This document shows positions 1-6,597 of a stretch of 15,270 nt of DNA, one piece after another. A program made the position numbers and the translations under genes. How positions within the stretch are numbered: the first letter of the stretch is position 1; each line of letters opens with the position of its first letter. This stretch comes from Alphaproteobacteria bacterium (GTDB taxonomy: Bacteria > Pseudomonadota > Alphaproteobacteria > Micropepsales > Micropepsaceae): the NCBI GenBank assembly GCA_028869725.1, contig JAGWRJ010000385.1:1-15270 (forward strand), written 5' to 3'. A model generated the notes under the pieces. That model saw only the letters and a list, made by a program, of their open reading frames with translations, made no database searches and was not told the origin of the DNA.

Positions 1-1006
1 CGGTCCAGCCAACTGTACGGGCGCAGGCGAACAACCCTGTGAACGCGTGGCGCGGGATCTGCAGCGTATCGAGCAGGATCGCGGTGTAGAACTCGACATT
101 GGTGTCGAGCGGGCGCTGCGGATGCCGTTGTGCCAGTGCCGCTCTCGCATAGGCTTCGACCTGGGCAGCAAAGCCCAGATCGGCCCGCCCAAGTCCCTGT
201 ATCGCGTCCTTAAGCACGTCAGCGCGCGGATCGCGCACGCGGTAGACGCGATGGCCGAAGCCCATCAGCCGCTCCCCGCGGCTCAGTGCGCCATCGATCC
301 AGGGCGCGATGCGCTCTGCGGTTGCGATGGCGTTGAGCATGGCAAGGACAGGCTCGGGAGCACCGCCGTGAAGTGGTCCGGTCAGTGCGCAATAGGCGCC
401 TGTGACCGCCATGAAAAGGTCTGCTCCGGTGGAGGCAATGACCCGTCCGGCAAAGGTCGAGGCGTTCATACCGTGGTCGCAGACTGTCACGAGATAGGCC
501 TGGAGGGCGCGAACCTCGCTTGGTGTGGCAGGACTGCCGCGCAGCATGCAGAGAAGATCTGCTGCATGCGTGCGTGTGGAGTCGGGCGGTATCGGGGGCT
601 GATTGGCCTGTACACGCAGCAGGGCGGCAGTGATGACGGGCATAGCGGCGCTCAGCACGATTTCCGGTGGAAGGTCCGGCTCTGGCCCGAGTGCGGCGAT
701 CGCAGCCCGCAAGCCGGCGGCAACCGGCAGATCGCGGGCTGCTGCAAGTAGCCGGGGCAGGTGGGAAAAGGTACGCTGGCGCGCATCCCCAAACAGCCGG
801 GCGACAGCTGCTGGATCGCGGGGCTGTCCGTCAGCCAGCGACCACAACCGTGCTGCCAGTTCCTCAAAAGAGACGGAAAAGGCGAGCGTATCTATGCGGG
901 CGCCCGCAACGATAAGTTCGCCATGTACACCGTCAACATGGGACAGCGCAGTTTCGGCAGCGATTACGCCATCCAGGCCGGAGGCGGATTTGTCCTGTAG
1001 CGTCAT
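1..1006 (-). CDS. Citrate synthase / 2-methylcitrate synthase family enzyme, partial (C-terminus off the left edge)
   Basis: Condenses an acyl-CoA (acetyl-CoA, possibly propionyl-CoA) with oxaloacetate in the cytoplasm. My reverse-strand translation gives 335 codons without a stop up to the edge. Family motifs appear in order: CDHGMNASTF (H178), GPLHGGAPE (H213), GFGHRVYRVRDPR (H252 and R261) and NVEFYTA (E305), then the start of the usual C-terminal GW segment. The first three His and the Arg match the oxaloacetate-binding and catalytic set. The last acidic residue is Glu where most citrate synthases have the catalytic Asp. The ATG at 1006-1004 has an AGGAG about nine bases upstream, so the start is good. 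About 30-50 residues are probably missing. The gene is divergent from the HTH-citrate synthase and shares a 78-bp intergenic region holding a large palindrome, so coregulation is likely. Sequence cannot tell citrate from methylcitrate synthase activity; no prpB or prpD is visible nearby. Confidence 0.93.
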   Translation of the reverse strand, partial: MTLQDKSASGLDGVIAAETALSHVDGVHGELIVAGARIDTLAFSVSFEELAARLWSLADGQPRDPAAVARLFGDARQRTFSHLPRLLAAARDLPVAAGLRAAIAALGPEPDLPPEIVLSAAMPVITAALLRVQANQPPIPPDSTRTHAADLLCMLRGSPATPSEVRALQAYLVTVCDHGMNASTFAGRVIASTGADLFMAVTGAYCALTGPLHGGAPEPVLAMLNAIATAERIAPWIDGALSRGERLMGFGHRVYRVRDPRADVLKDAIQGLGRADLGFAAQVEAYARAALAQRHPQRPLDTNVEFYTAILLDTLQIPRHAFTGLFACARTVGWT

Positions 1007-1052
1007 GGGCAGGGACTCCTGTTGCATCGCAACGAAGCTGACCCCAGCTTGT

Positions 1053-1087
1053 CATATTGATCAATCTTGATTAGCTTGATCAATATG
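1053..1087. promoter_or_regulatory. Perfect inverted repeat between the divergent citrate synthase genes; putative operator
   Basis: The arms CATATTGATCAA (1053-1064) and TTGATCAATATG (1076-1087) are exact reverse complements around an 11-base spacer. Each arm contains the 8-bp palindrome TTGATCAA, and the two are 19 bp centre to centre, about two helical turns. TTGAT occurs three times on the plus strand (1057, 1067, 1076). The spacer edge adds a smaller dyad, AATC/GATT (1063-1072). The final ATG of the right arm is the likely start codon of the HTH-citrate synthase. A TTGATC hexamer with a 19-base spacer before AATATG reads identically on both strands, and long spacers are typical of MerR-controlled promoters, but AATATG is a poor -10. 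The repeat is seen directly; the operator role and its binder are inferred. Confidence 0.62.
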
Positions 1088-2293
1088 AAAATTGATCCTG
1101 AATATCCCTCTCTCTACCTCTCCGCAGGAGAGGCGGCTGCCGAACTCGGTGTCTCTTCGGCGACCCTTTATGCCTATGTCAGCCGCGGGTTGATCCGTTC
1201 CGAACCGGTGGGAACGACGCGTGCACGCCGCTATCGCGCCGAAGATGTGCGCGCGCTCAAGAACCGTCGCGCTCCGCCGGGTCAGGGACTGGCGCTTGCT
1301 ACGGACGCTCCGGTGCTGGACAGCGCGATCTCCTGTCTGAGCGAGGAAGGGCCGCTCTATCGCGGGGTCCTGGCGGTTGATCTGGCCTCCCACGCAAGCT
1401 TTGAGCATGTGTCTACGCTGCTCTGGGACGAGAGCAGCAGTGATCCCTTCGGGGTCCAAAACCTGCCCGTCGTCAGTGCAGCGATGGATGCGGTGCGCGC
1501 CGCCACCCGCGCCCAGCCGCCGTTGGTGCGGGCAATTACCCAGTTGGCACTGGCCAGCGAAGCCGATCTGTCCGCATACAATCGCGCGCGCGAAGGTCGG
1601 GCCCGGATCGGAGCCCGCCTGCTGCGCCTTCTTGCCAGCGCCATCCTGGAGCGGCCACCTTCGGCCGCGGCCCTGCATCAGCAGCTTGCAGCAGCATGGG
1701 CGCCCGGACACCGCGATGCGGAGGATCTCCTGCGCCGAGCGCTGGTGCTGCTTGCCGATCATGAACTCAATCCGTCGACCTGGACGGTGCGCTGCGCCGT
1801 CTCCACGGGGCTCAATCTCTACGATGCAGTGGTTGCAGGTCTGGTCGCGCTCAAAGGTCCGCGCCATGGTGGCGCAGGCGCGCTGGCTGCGCGCATGGTC
1901 GAGCAGATGACTACCCAGGATGTAGGCCGCTTTGTGCGGGATAAAGTGGCGCAAGGCGATGCCATCCCGGGCTTCGGTCACTCGGTTTACAAACGCGGAG
2001 ATGCACGGGCGCGTGATCTGCTGTCGGCCCTGGCGCGCGCAGGTGCCGATCCGCGTCTTGCTGTCGATGCTCCGGCTCGGATCAGCGAGGCGACCGGACT
2101 TTATCCCAACATCGATTTTGCCCTGGCGGTCCTGATGCACACCCTCGATCTTGCGCCCGGGCATGAGACCGCACTCTTTGCCATTGCTCGGGCGAGTGGC
2201 TGGATCGCGCACGCCATCGAGCAGTTGGAGAGCGGTGGTCTCATCCGGCCGCGGGCGCGCTATGTCGGGCCCGGTCCTGCAAGCAGCCGATAG
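1085..2293 (+). CDS. Citrate synthase family protein with N-terminal MerR-like helix-turn-helix
   Basis: A 402-residue fusion of a DNA-binding domain and a citrate synthase fold. Residues about 10-58 are a MerR/excisionase-type winged HTH: YLSAGEAAAELGVSSATLY, then YVSRGLIRSE and the RRYRAEDV wing. The remainder is citrate synthase, with ADHELNPSTW (H226), GPRHGGAG (H261), GFGHSVYKRGDAR (H299, R308), NIDFALA (D344) and the SGWIAHAIEQ C-terminal segment. The His/His/Asp catalytic set is therefore present, so it may be an active enzyme, a metabolite-sensing regulator, or both. The ATG at 1085 lies in the right arm of the palindrome and has no clear ribosome binding site. An in-frame TTG at 1067 would add six residues, and no other early in-frame start exists. 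The 3' end overlaps the convergent methyltransferase gene by 34 bp. HTH-citrate synthase fusions recur in proteobacterial annotations; I know of no established function. Confidence 0.9.
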   Translation: MKIDPEYPSLYLSAGEAAAELGVSSATLYAYVSRGLIRSEPVGTTRARRYRAEDVRALKNRRAPPGQGLALATDAPVLDSAISCLSEEGPLYRGVLAVDLASHASFEHVSTLLWDESSSDPFGVQNLPVVSAAMDAVRAATRAQPPLVRAITQLALASEADLSAYNRAREGRARIGARLLRLLASAILERPPSAAALHQQLAAAWAPGHRDAEDLLRRALVLLADHELNPSTWTVRCAVSTGLNLYDAVVAGLVALKGPRHGGAGALAARMVEQMTTQDVGRFVRDKVAQGDAIPGFGHSVYKRGDARARDLLSALARAGADPRLAVDAPARISEATGLYPNIDFALAVLMHTLDLAPGHETALFAIARASGWIAHAIEQLESGGLIRPRARYVGPGPASSR

Positions 2294-2919
2294 ACGCCGG
2301 TGTCGCGGATTTCGCGGTCTTCCAGCTCGCGCGTGGTCTGAACCTGGTAAGCGGCGAGCTTTTCAAAACCCTGCTTGGGAAAATAACTGCGCCCCGGATC
2401 GCCCAGCAGAACCTCGGCGCCGTTACCTATCTGTTGATGCAGCCACGCCAGAAGTCTGTCGGCGAGCGGACGCTCATAGCACATGTCCCCGACCAGAATG
2501 AGTTCGAATGGCGTCGTCTGGCCGATCACATCTTCGCCTGTCGTGCGCAGGTGCACACCGTTGAGCGTGGCGTTCAGCTGGATTGCGGCGCGCGCGAAGT
2601 GATCGACGTCGGCGCACAGCACGTCGCGTGCACCAGCACGGGCGGCAGCCAGTCCGACAAGCCCTGATCCGGCACCGAAATCAAGCACACTGCGATCGCG
2701 AATGTCCTCGGGATGGTCAAGAACAAAACGCGCCAGCGCCTGCCCACCGGCCCAGGCAAAGGCCCAATAGGGTGGAGGTACTCCGATCGCCTCCAGTTCC
2801 TCCTCGGTCTTGCGCCACAGTGGCACGACTTCAGTCGCCAGACGTAGTGTGATCTCCGGCACGAGGGGTGGGGCGATGGGAGCGGTATTGCTGGCAATGA
2901 ACAGCGCCGGGTCGTTCAT
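2260..2919 (-). CDS. METTL20-like class I SAM-dependent protein methyltransferase
   Basis: A 219-residue Rossmann-fold methyltransferase. Motif I is VLDFGAGSG (78-86), followed by an acidic ADVD (103-106) at the usual SAM-ribose position. DMCY (145-148) fits the DxxY motif of the METTL/seven-beta-strand lysine methyltransferase group. The N-terminal LWRKTEEELEAIGVPPPYWA block matches the ETF-beta lysine methyltransferase (METTL20/ETFBKMT) subgroup, which has bacterial members. By family, the likely substrate is a lysine near the recognition loop of electron transfer flavoprotein beta; that is inference, and other protein substrates are possible. It starts 31 bp after the desaturase stop on the same strand, so it is probably the last gene of the MAPEG-desaturase group. 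The ribosome binding site is weak. Its last 34 bp overlap the end of the HTH-citrate synthase gene on the other strand. Confidence 0.85.
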   Translation of the reverse strand: MNDPALFIASNTAPIAPPLVPEITLRLATEVVPLWRKTEEELEAIGVPPPYWAFAWAGGQALARFVLDHPEDIRDRSVLDFGAGSGLVGLAAARAGARDVLCADVDHFARAAIQLNATLNGVHLRTTGEDVIGQTTPFELILVGDMCYERPLADRLLAWLHQQIGNGAEVLLGDPGRSYFPKQGFEKLAAYQVQTTRELEDREIRDTGVYRLLAGPGPT

Positions 2920-2950
2920 CTGCGCCAGGGTCCCTGTGGACGCAGAGGTT

Positions 2951-3904
2951 TCACGCGGTTACGGCAGCAGATGGTGACCTGCTGGTGGCAAGACGCAGCA
3001 CGTCACGATAGCCGTGTCGGATTTCCATCTTGGGTCCCAAACCTTTGCTAAGCAGCAGGTGGTGCAGCCTCGGTAGATTATAGCAGGGCACGTAAAACAG
3101 CAGATGGTGATCGACGTGATAGTTGACCCAGTAAGGCGCGAGAAAGGCACGCGCTACAATCCCGGCATAAGTCGTGCGGGCGTTGCGCATGACATCGTCA
3201 TTGTCCGGCACCATCGCATGTTCGGCGATGTTGCGGATGCGGGTCACGGCCTGCTGCCAGGTAAGCAGGGGCAGGAGCCAGAACATCAGATAATATTGCG
3301 GCTTGCCGAACGCGGTCAGGATCAGCAGTAGCACGAGATTGGCGAGCAGCATCTTACCCATGCGCCGGCGAAAGTGCGCCCAGCGCTCGCCAAGGGTCAT
3401 GCCGGGTTTGCCCAGAGCGTTGCGCATCTGCGCCTTGCGCTGCTTGAAGCCCGTCTGGCCGGACAGATCACGCCACAGCTTGCGCCGGAAGCTCGTCTTG
3501 GTGATGGGAAATTTTGCCGACAGATGCAGATCCGGATCGTCGGGCTGTTGTGTACGCCGATGATGGATGAGGTGATAGTGGCGGTAGGCGATGGTGTCGC
3601 TGAACACTGGCCAGGCGCACAGGAATTGACTGAGAAGGTCGTTTAGCCGGCTGGTGGCAGTCAATACGCCATGGGCAGCGTCGTGCATGAGAATGGCAAG
3701 GCCAAGCTGGCGGCTGCCGATCACCACCACTGCGACAAGGAAGGTGAGAGGATTTGGCCACACCGCGTAGAGAACCATGGCTGCAGCGATCACCGCCCAG
3801 GCATGGACGACGCAGAAGATCCCCTTCACATCCGAGCGGGCGCGAACCTGCGCCAGTTCTTCGGGCGAAAAATATTCTGCCGGGACAAAGCGGGTAAGTG
3901 CCAT
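2951..3904 (-). CDS. Membrane fatty acid desaturase
   Basis: A 317-residue integral membrane di-iron desaturase acting on acyl chains in the inner membrane. The histidine boxes are complete: HDAAH (74-78), HYHLIHH (109-115) and HVDHH (263-267), with an additional RNIAEHAM segment (His229) typical of the family. Hydrophobic stretches at about 30-70 and 184-215 fit paired transmembrane helices, placing the boxes on the cytoplasmic face. I chose the ATG at 3904, where MALTRFVPAEYF begins. The open frame continues upstream to a TTG at 3970, but that would overlap the MAPEG gene by 35 bp and adds an unconvincing N-terminus. Neither start has a strong ribosome binding site. It lies 31 bp downstream of the MAPEG gene and 31 bp upstream of the methyltransferase, suggesting one transcript. 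Chain specificity and double-bond position cannot be read from the sequence; a carotenoid or sphingolipid substrate is less likely but not excluded. Confidence 0.9.
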   Translation of the reverse strand: MALTRFVPAEYFSPEELAQVRARSDVKGIFCVVHAWAVIAAAMVLYAVWPNPLTFLVAVVVIGSRQLGLAILMHDAAHGVLTATSRLNDLLSQFLCAWPVFSDTIAYRHYHLIHHRRTQQPDDPDLHLSAKFPITKTSFRRKLWRDLSGQTGFKQRKAQMRNALGKPGMTLGERWAHFRRRMGKMLLANLVLLLILTAFGKPQYYLMFWLLPLLTWQQAVTRIRNIAEHAMVPDNDDVMRNARTTYAGIVARAFLAPYWVNYHVDHHLLFYVPCYNLPRLHHLLLSKGLGPKMEIRHGYRDVLRLATSRSPSAAVTA

Positions 3905-3935
3905 GGCAGGATGATAGGGCGTGCGGACCAGCTTG

Positions 3936-4379
3936 TTAAGGCTTGGCCTGAAAAACGCCGGTTGCCTCAAGGATCAGCCACGCCATCCAAAACTGGGAGA
4001 CGATCTGGACCGCGAAAAACATGAACCTGGCATTGATCGCGGCGGCTGTGCCTGAGCTGATGTGGATGAGGGACTGGATGGCCCGGGCGACGACCACGAT
4101 GACGGCCAGCAGGTTGAAAAGCGGATTGATTGCGCCCGCGGCCCAGCCTGTCAGTACCACCGCGGCAAAGATTGGCAGGTTCTCGATCGTGTTCATATGC
4201 GCCCGATTGAGGCGCCAGTAGCCTTCCGGCCCGTGGGGCACGCCTGCGGTGAATTTGGTGATCTCTGCGCCTTGCGTGAGAACCTGATGAACCCGCGCCG
4301 CAGCCACGGAAATCACCAGGAACATGGCCCAGATGGCGTAAACGGTGAGCGCAACCAGTGCGATAGGCGACGAGGACAT
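3936..4379 (-). CDS. MAPEG family membrane protein
   Basis: A 147-residue protein with about four hydrophobic segments (roughly 5-28, 68-85, 86-106 and 119-139), the size and topology of the MAPEG family (membrane-associated proteins in eicosanoid and glutathione metabolism). The diagnostic motif is clear: NRAHMNTIENLP (58-69), which carries the family's RAxxN and following Glu/Asn in the glutathione-binding region, and RVHQVL at 29-34. Eukaryotic relatives conjugate glutathione or reduce lipid hydroperoxides; most bacterial members are uncharacterised. It precedes a fatty acid desaturase by only 31 bp, so a role around unsaturated or peroxidised membrane lipids is plausible but inferred. A glutathione source, gshA, is elsewhere in this window. 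The start ATG at 4379 has a modest purine stretch (AAGG) about ten bases upstream. Confidence 0.88.
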   Translation of the reverse strand: MSSSPIALVALTVYAIWAMFLVISVAAARVHQVLTQGAEITKFTAGVPHGPEGYWRLNRAHMNTIENLPIFAAVVLTGWAAGAINPLFNLLAVIVVVARAIQSLIHISSGTAAAINARFMFFAVQIVSQFWMAWLILEATGVFQAKP

Positions 4380-4506
4380 GGATCGGGGACCTTATCGAGG
4401 GATGATGGGAGCGGCGAACGCAGGTGCCTGAAACCGGAGTGGGCCGCGCGGGCCCTGATCCTGTCCTATCTGTTCCGCGCCGTCTCCGTCAATTTGGCTG
4501 GAGCCC

Positions 4507-5451
4507 TCAAAAGCGCCAGGTGGAAAGGACGAGACAGAGGGCGATCAGGGCGCCCGCATCCCGATTGGCACGAAAAAGCTTGAGGCAGCGCTGTGGCCGA
4601 TCCGGTTTCAGGCGGTGTACCTGCCAGAGAAAATGCAGGGCCACGAAGATCAGCAGAAGCGCGAATGGCAGCCCCAAGCGCGCCAGAAAACCTGCCGCCG
4701 CAAGCAGCACAAGGCTTGCAAGGTAGAAGAAGAAGACCCAGGCGGGAGCATGCGCGCCGAACAGACGGGCGGTCGATTTGACGCCGATGAGCGCGTCGTC
4801 CTCGCTATCCTGACAGGCATAGATCGTGTCGTATCCGAGGGTCCAGAACAGGCCGGCGCCGTAGATGGCCATGGCGGCGGGGGTGATCGCGCCGGTCACG
4901 GCGGCACAGCCCATCAGTGCACCCCAATTGAACGTCAGTCCAAGCCAGGCTTGGGGCCACCAGGTGATCCGCTTCATGAAAGGATAGGCGGCGACGAGGA
5001 GCAGGGAGGCGGCGCCCACGATTTGGGTGGTGCGGTTGAAGGCCATAAGGATTGCAAGGCCCAAGGCGAGTTCGCACAGCAGAAATACGGTGGCCGCTTT
5101 TGCGCTGATGGCACCTGACGGAATCGGCCGGCCCCGGGTCCGTGCCACCTTTGCATCGAAATCGCGATCGACGATGTCGTTGTACGTGCAGCCTGCGCCA
5201 CGCATCACGAGCGTGCCTAGGGCAAACAGCGCCAGCATCCACCACGCCTGTGACGTGGCAAACAGCGGCATGTGGCGGGCTGCAGCGCCTGCAGCCATTC
5301 CAAATACGCAGGGCCAGAACAGCAGCCACGAACCGATCGGCCGATCCAGGCGCATGAGCCGCAGATAGGGCTGGATTGACGCCGGTGCACTGTCCACAAG
5401 GCGCAGCGGCAGGGAATCAAGCGGCTTGGTGTGATGGGCAGCTTGGGGCAT
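4507..5451 (-). CDS. ubiA: 4-hydroxybenzoate polyprenyltransferase
   Basis: Transfers a polyprenyl chain onto 4-hydroxybenzoate in the inner membrane, the first membrane-bound step of ubiquinone synthesis. The 314-residue length is normal for the family. The two Asp-rich Mg-diphosphate motifs are intact: NDIVDRDFD (91-99) and DTIYACQDSEDD (208-219), with the conserved RPIGSWLLFWP opening (37-47) and RTRGRPIPSG (104-113). Seven to nine hydrophobic helices are visible. The frame is open upstream to 5631, but the ATG at 5451 follows a strong GGAGGAG directly upstream and begins just before the family homology, so it is the start. It is divergent from rsmE and sits 127 bp upstream of the MAPEG gene on the same strand; whether it joins that operon is open. 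Confidence 0.96.
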   Translation of the reverse strand: MPQAAHHTKPLDSLPLRLVDSAPASIQPYLRLMRLDRPIGSWLLFWPCVFGMAAGAAARHMPLFATSQAWWMLALFALGTLVMRGAGCTYNDIVDRDFDAKVARTRGRPIPSGAISAKAATVFLLCELALGLAILMAFNRTTQIVGAASLLLVAAYPFMKRITWWPQAWLGLTFNWGALMGCAAVTGAITPAAMAIYGAGLFWTLGYDTIYACQDSEDDALIGVKSTARLFGAHAPAWVFFFYLASLVLLAAAGFLARLGLPFALLLIFVALHFLWQVHRLKPDRPQRCLKLFRANRDAGALIALCLVLSTWRF

Positions 5452-5719
5452 GGCTCCTCCTGGCACCCGTCCGTGCCGGTGTTTGCACCGATACCGGCCA
5501 GGCTCGTCCTGTGCTTTCTTTGCCTCATTCGGTGACGAAGACCAAGCTTCCCACTGTGCTGGCGGGCGCTTTCGGTCTGCTGCCAGGGTGCAAAGTGGGA
5601 TGAGCCGGGCTTGATCCGGGGTGTATTGCACACGGGCACGTCTCGACGCTTTATGCCAAGTCAGGATGTGGCGTCCTGGTATGCGATGAGGACATGTTCA
5701 GAAGAGGCGGGGAGGCGGA
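5452..5719. other. Divergent intergenic region between ubiA and rsmE
   Basis: This 268-bp stretch must hold the promoters of ubiA (leftward) and rsmE (rightward). I see the two ribosome binding sites at its ends and a short CAGGA/TCCTG dyad (5662-5666 and 5674-5678), but no convincing -35/-10 pair. The reverse strand stays open across part of it as an N-terminal extension of ubiA that does not look like protein-coding sequence. Confidence 0.5.
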
Positions 5720-6469
5720 ATGTCTGATCTGACCTATCCGGGTGGCAAGCTGCGACTTTTCGTCGAGGCGCCGCTCGCGCCAGGCATGCGCGTTCAGCTC
5801 AACCCGGCGCAGGCGCACTACCTGGTACACGTGATGCGCGCCAGGACCGGAGACCGGGTGGCGCTCTTCAATGGCCGAGATGGGGAATGGCTCGCGCAGC
5901 TTGCCGAAGTTACCCGTCGTCAGAGCGTTCTTCTTTGCATCGAGCCCATTGCGCCGCAGAGCGTTGTACCGGATCTTTGGTTTGCCTTTGCTCCGGTGAA
6001 AAAAACCGCTGCCGAATATGTGGTGCAGAAAGCCACAGAACTCGGTGCACGTCGCCTTATCCCGGTGATCACGCGGCGCACCATTGTGCGCAAGGTCAAT
6101 CATGAGCGTCTCGCCGCCAATGCGATCGAGGCAGCGGAGCAGTCGGGACGTCGTGACGTGCCGGCCATTGCCGATGCAATTACGCTGGACGCGCTGCTGA
6201 CAAGCTGGCCGGTCGAGCGTGCTCTTCTGTTCTGCGATGAAGCAGGAGATGCGCCTGCGATTGCGGACGCGGTCATGGCCTTGCGCGGACGGCCGAGTGG
6301 CGTTCTGATTGGTCCTGAAGGCGGGTTCGATCCCGCTGAGCGCGCGGCGATACGGGCCCAGGAGTTTGCGGTGCCGGCATCGCTTGGGATACGCATCCTC
6401 AGAGCGGACACTGCCGGTCTTGCCGCCTTGGCGGTCTGGCAGGCGCTGGCGGGTGACTGGCGCCGCTGA
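5720..6469 (+). CDS. rsmE: 16S rRNA (uracil1498-N3)-methyltransferase
   Basis: SPOUT-class enzyme that methylates N3 of U1498 in 16S rRNA using SAM. The 249-residue length is typical. An N-terminal PUA-like domain covers about residues 1-75, with LNPAQAHYLVHVMRARTGD at 27-45. The C-terminal knotted SAM-binding part has the signature GPEGGF (198-203) and LGIRILRADTA (222-232), which correspond to the family's GPEGG and LGxRILRxETA motifs; Asp replaces the usual Glu in the last. The ATG is preceded by GGGAGGCGGA, a good ribosome binding site. It is followed by gshA on the same strand after 128 bp, long enough for a separate gshA promoter. Confidence 0.95.
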   Translation: MSDLTYPGGKLRLFVEAPLAPGMRVQLNPAQAHYLVHVMRARTGDRVALFNGRDGEWLAQLAEVTRRQSVLLCIEPIAPQSVVPDLWFAFAPVKKTAAEYVVQKATELGARRLIPVITRRTIVRKVNHERLAANAIEAAEQSGRRDVPAIADAITLDALLTSWPVERALLFCDEAGDAPAIADAVMALRGRPSGVLIGPEGGFDPAERAAIRAQEFAVPASLGIRILRADTAGLAALAVWQALAGDWRR

Positions 6470-6530
6470 CCCTCGCATGGGCGTGGCGCGTAGCTGGCTT
6501 GCGGCGCGGAGGGATCACGCCTACATAGGC

Positions 6531-6560
6531 TTGGCCTGAACGGTGTATTCAGAATTTATA
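6531..6560 (+). promoter_or_regulatory. Possible promoter upstream of gshA
   Basis: TTGGCC (6531-6536) is followed 17-18 bases later by an AT-rich ATTTATA (6554-6560), the only notably AT-rich spot in the rsmE-gshA gap, about 40 bp ahead of the gshA start. The match to consensus is partial, so this is a weak prediction. Confidence 0.25.
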
Positions 6561-6597
6561 GGGGTTGCGGGCGGGAGCCCGTCAGGGAGGCGACGTT

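Noticed and set aside
47..751. Long open frame on the plus strand opposite the minus-strand citrate synthase.
   Set aside because: It is antisense to a gene with clear family motifs, and its translation is Cys/Gly-rich with no recognisable domain.
1053..1087. TTGAT and ATCAA repeats read as an FNR/Anr box.
   Set aside because: The FNR consensus needs TTGAT-N4-ATCAA; no pair here has four bases between the halves. The symmetry fits two TTGATCAA palindromes instead.
5452..5631. A 60-residue N-terminal extension of UbiA or a separate small gene.
   Set aside because: The internal ATG at 5451 has a GGAGGAG site and gives the normal family length; the extension is polar and not family-like.
6524..6535. 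The 12-mer CATAGGCTTGGC occurs upstream of both gshA (6524-6535) and coxB (12410-12421), suggesting a shared regulatory site.
   Set aside because: In 15 kb several repeated 12-mers are expected by chance, the surrounding bases do not match, and the two sites have different distances to their genes.
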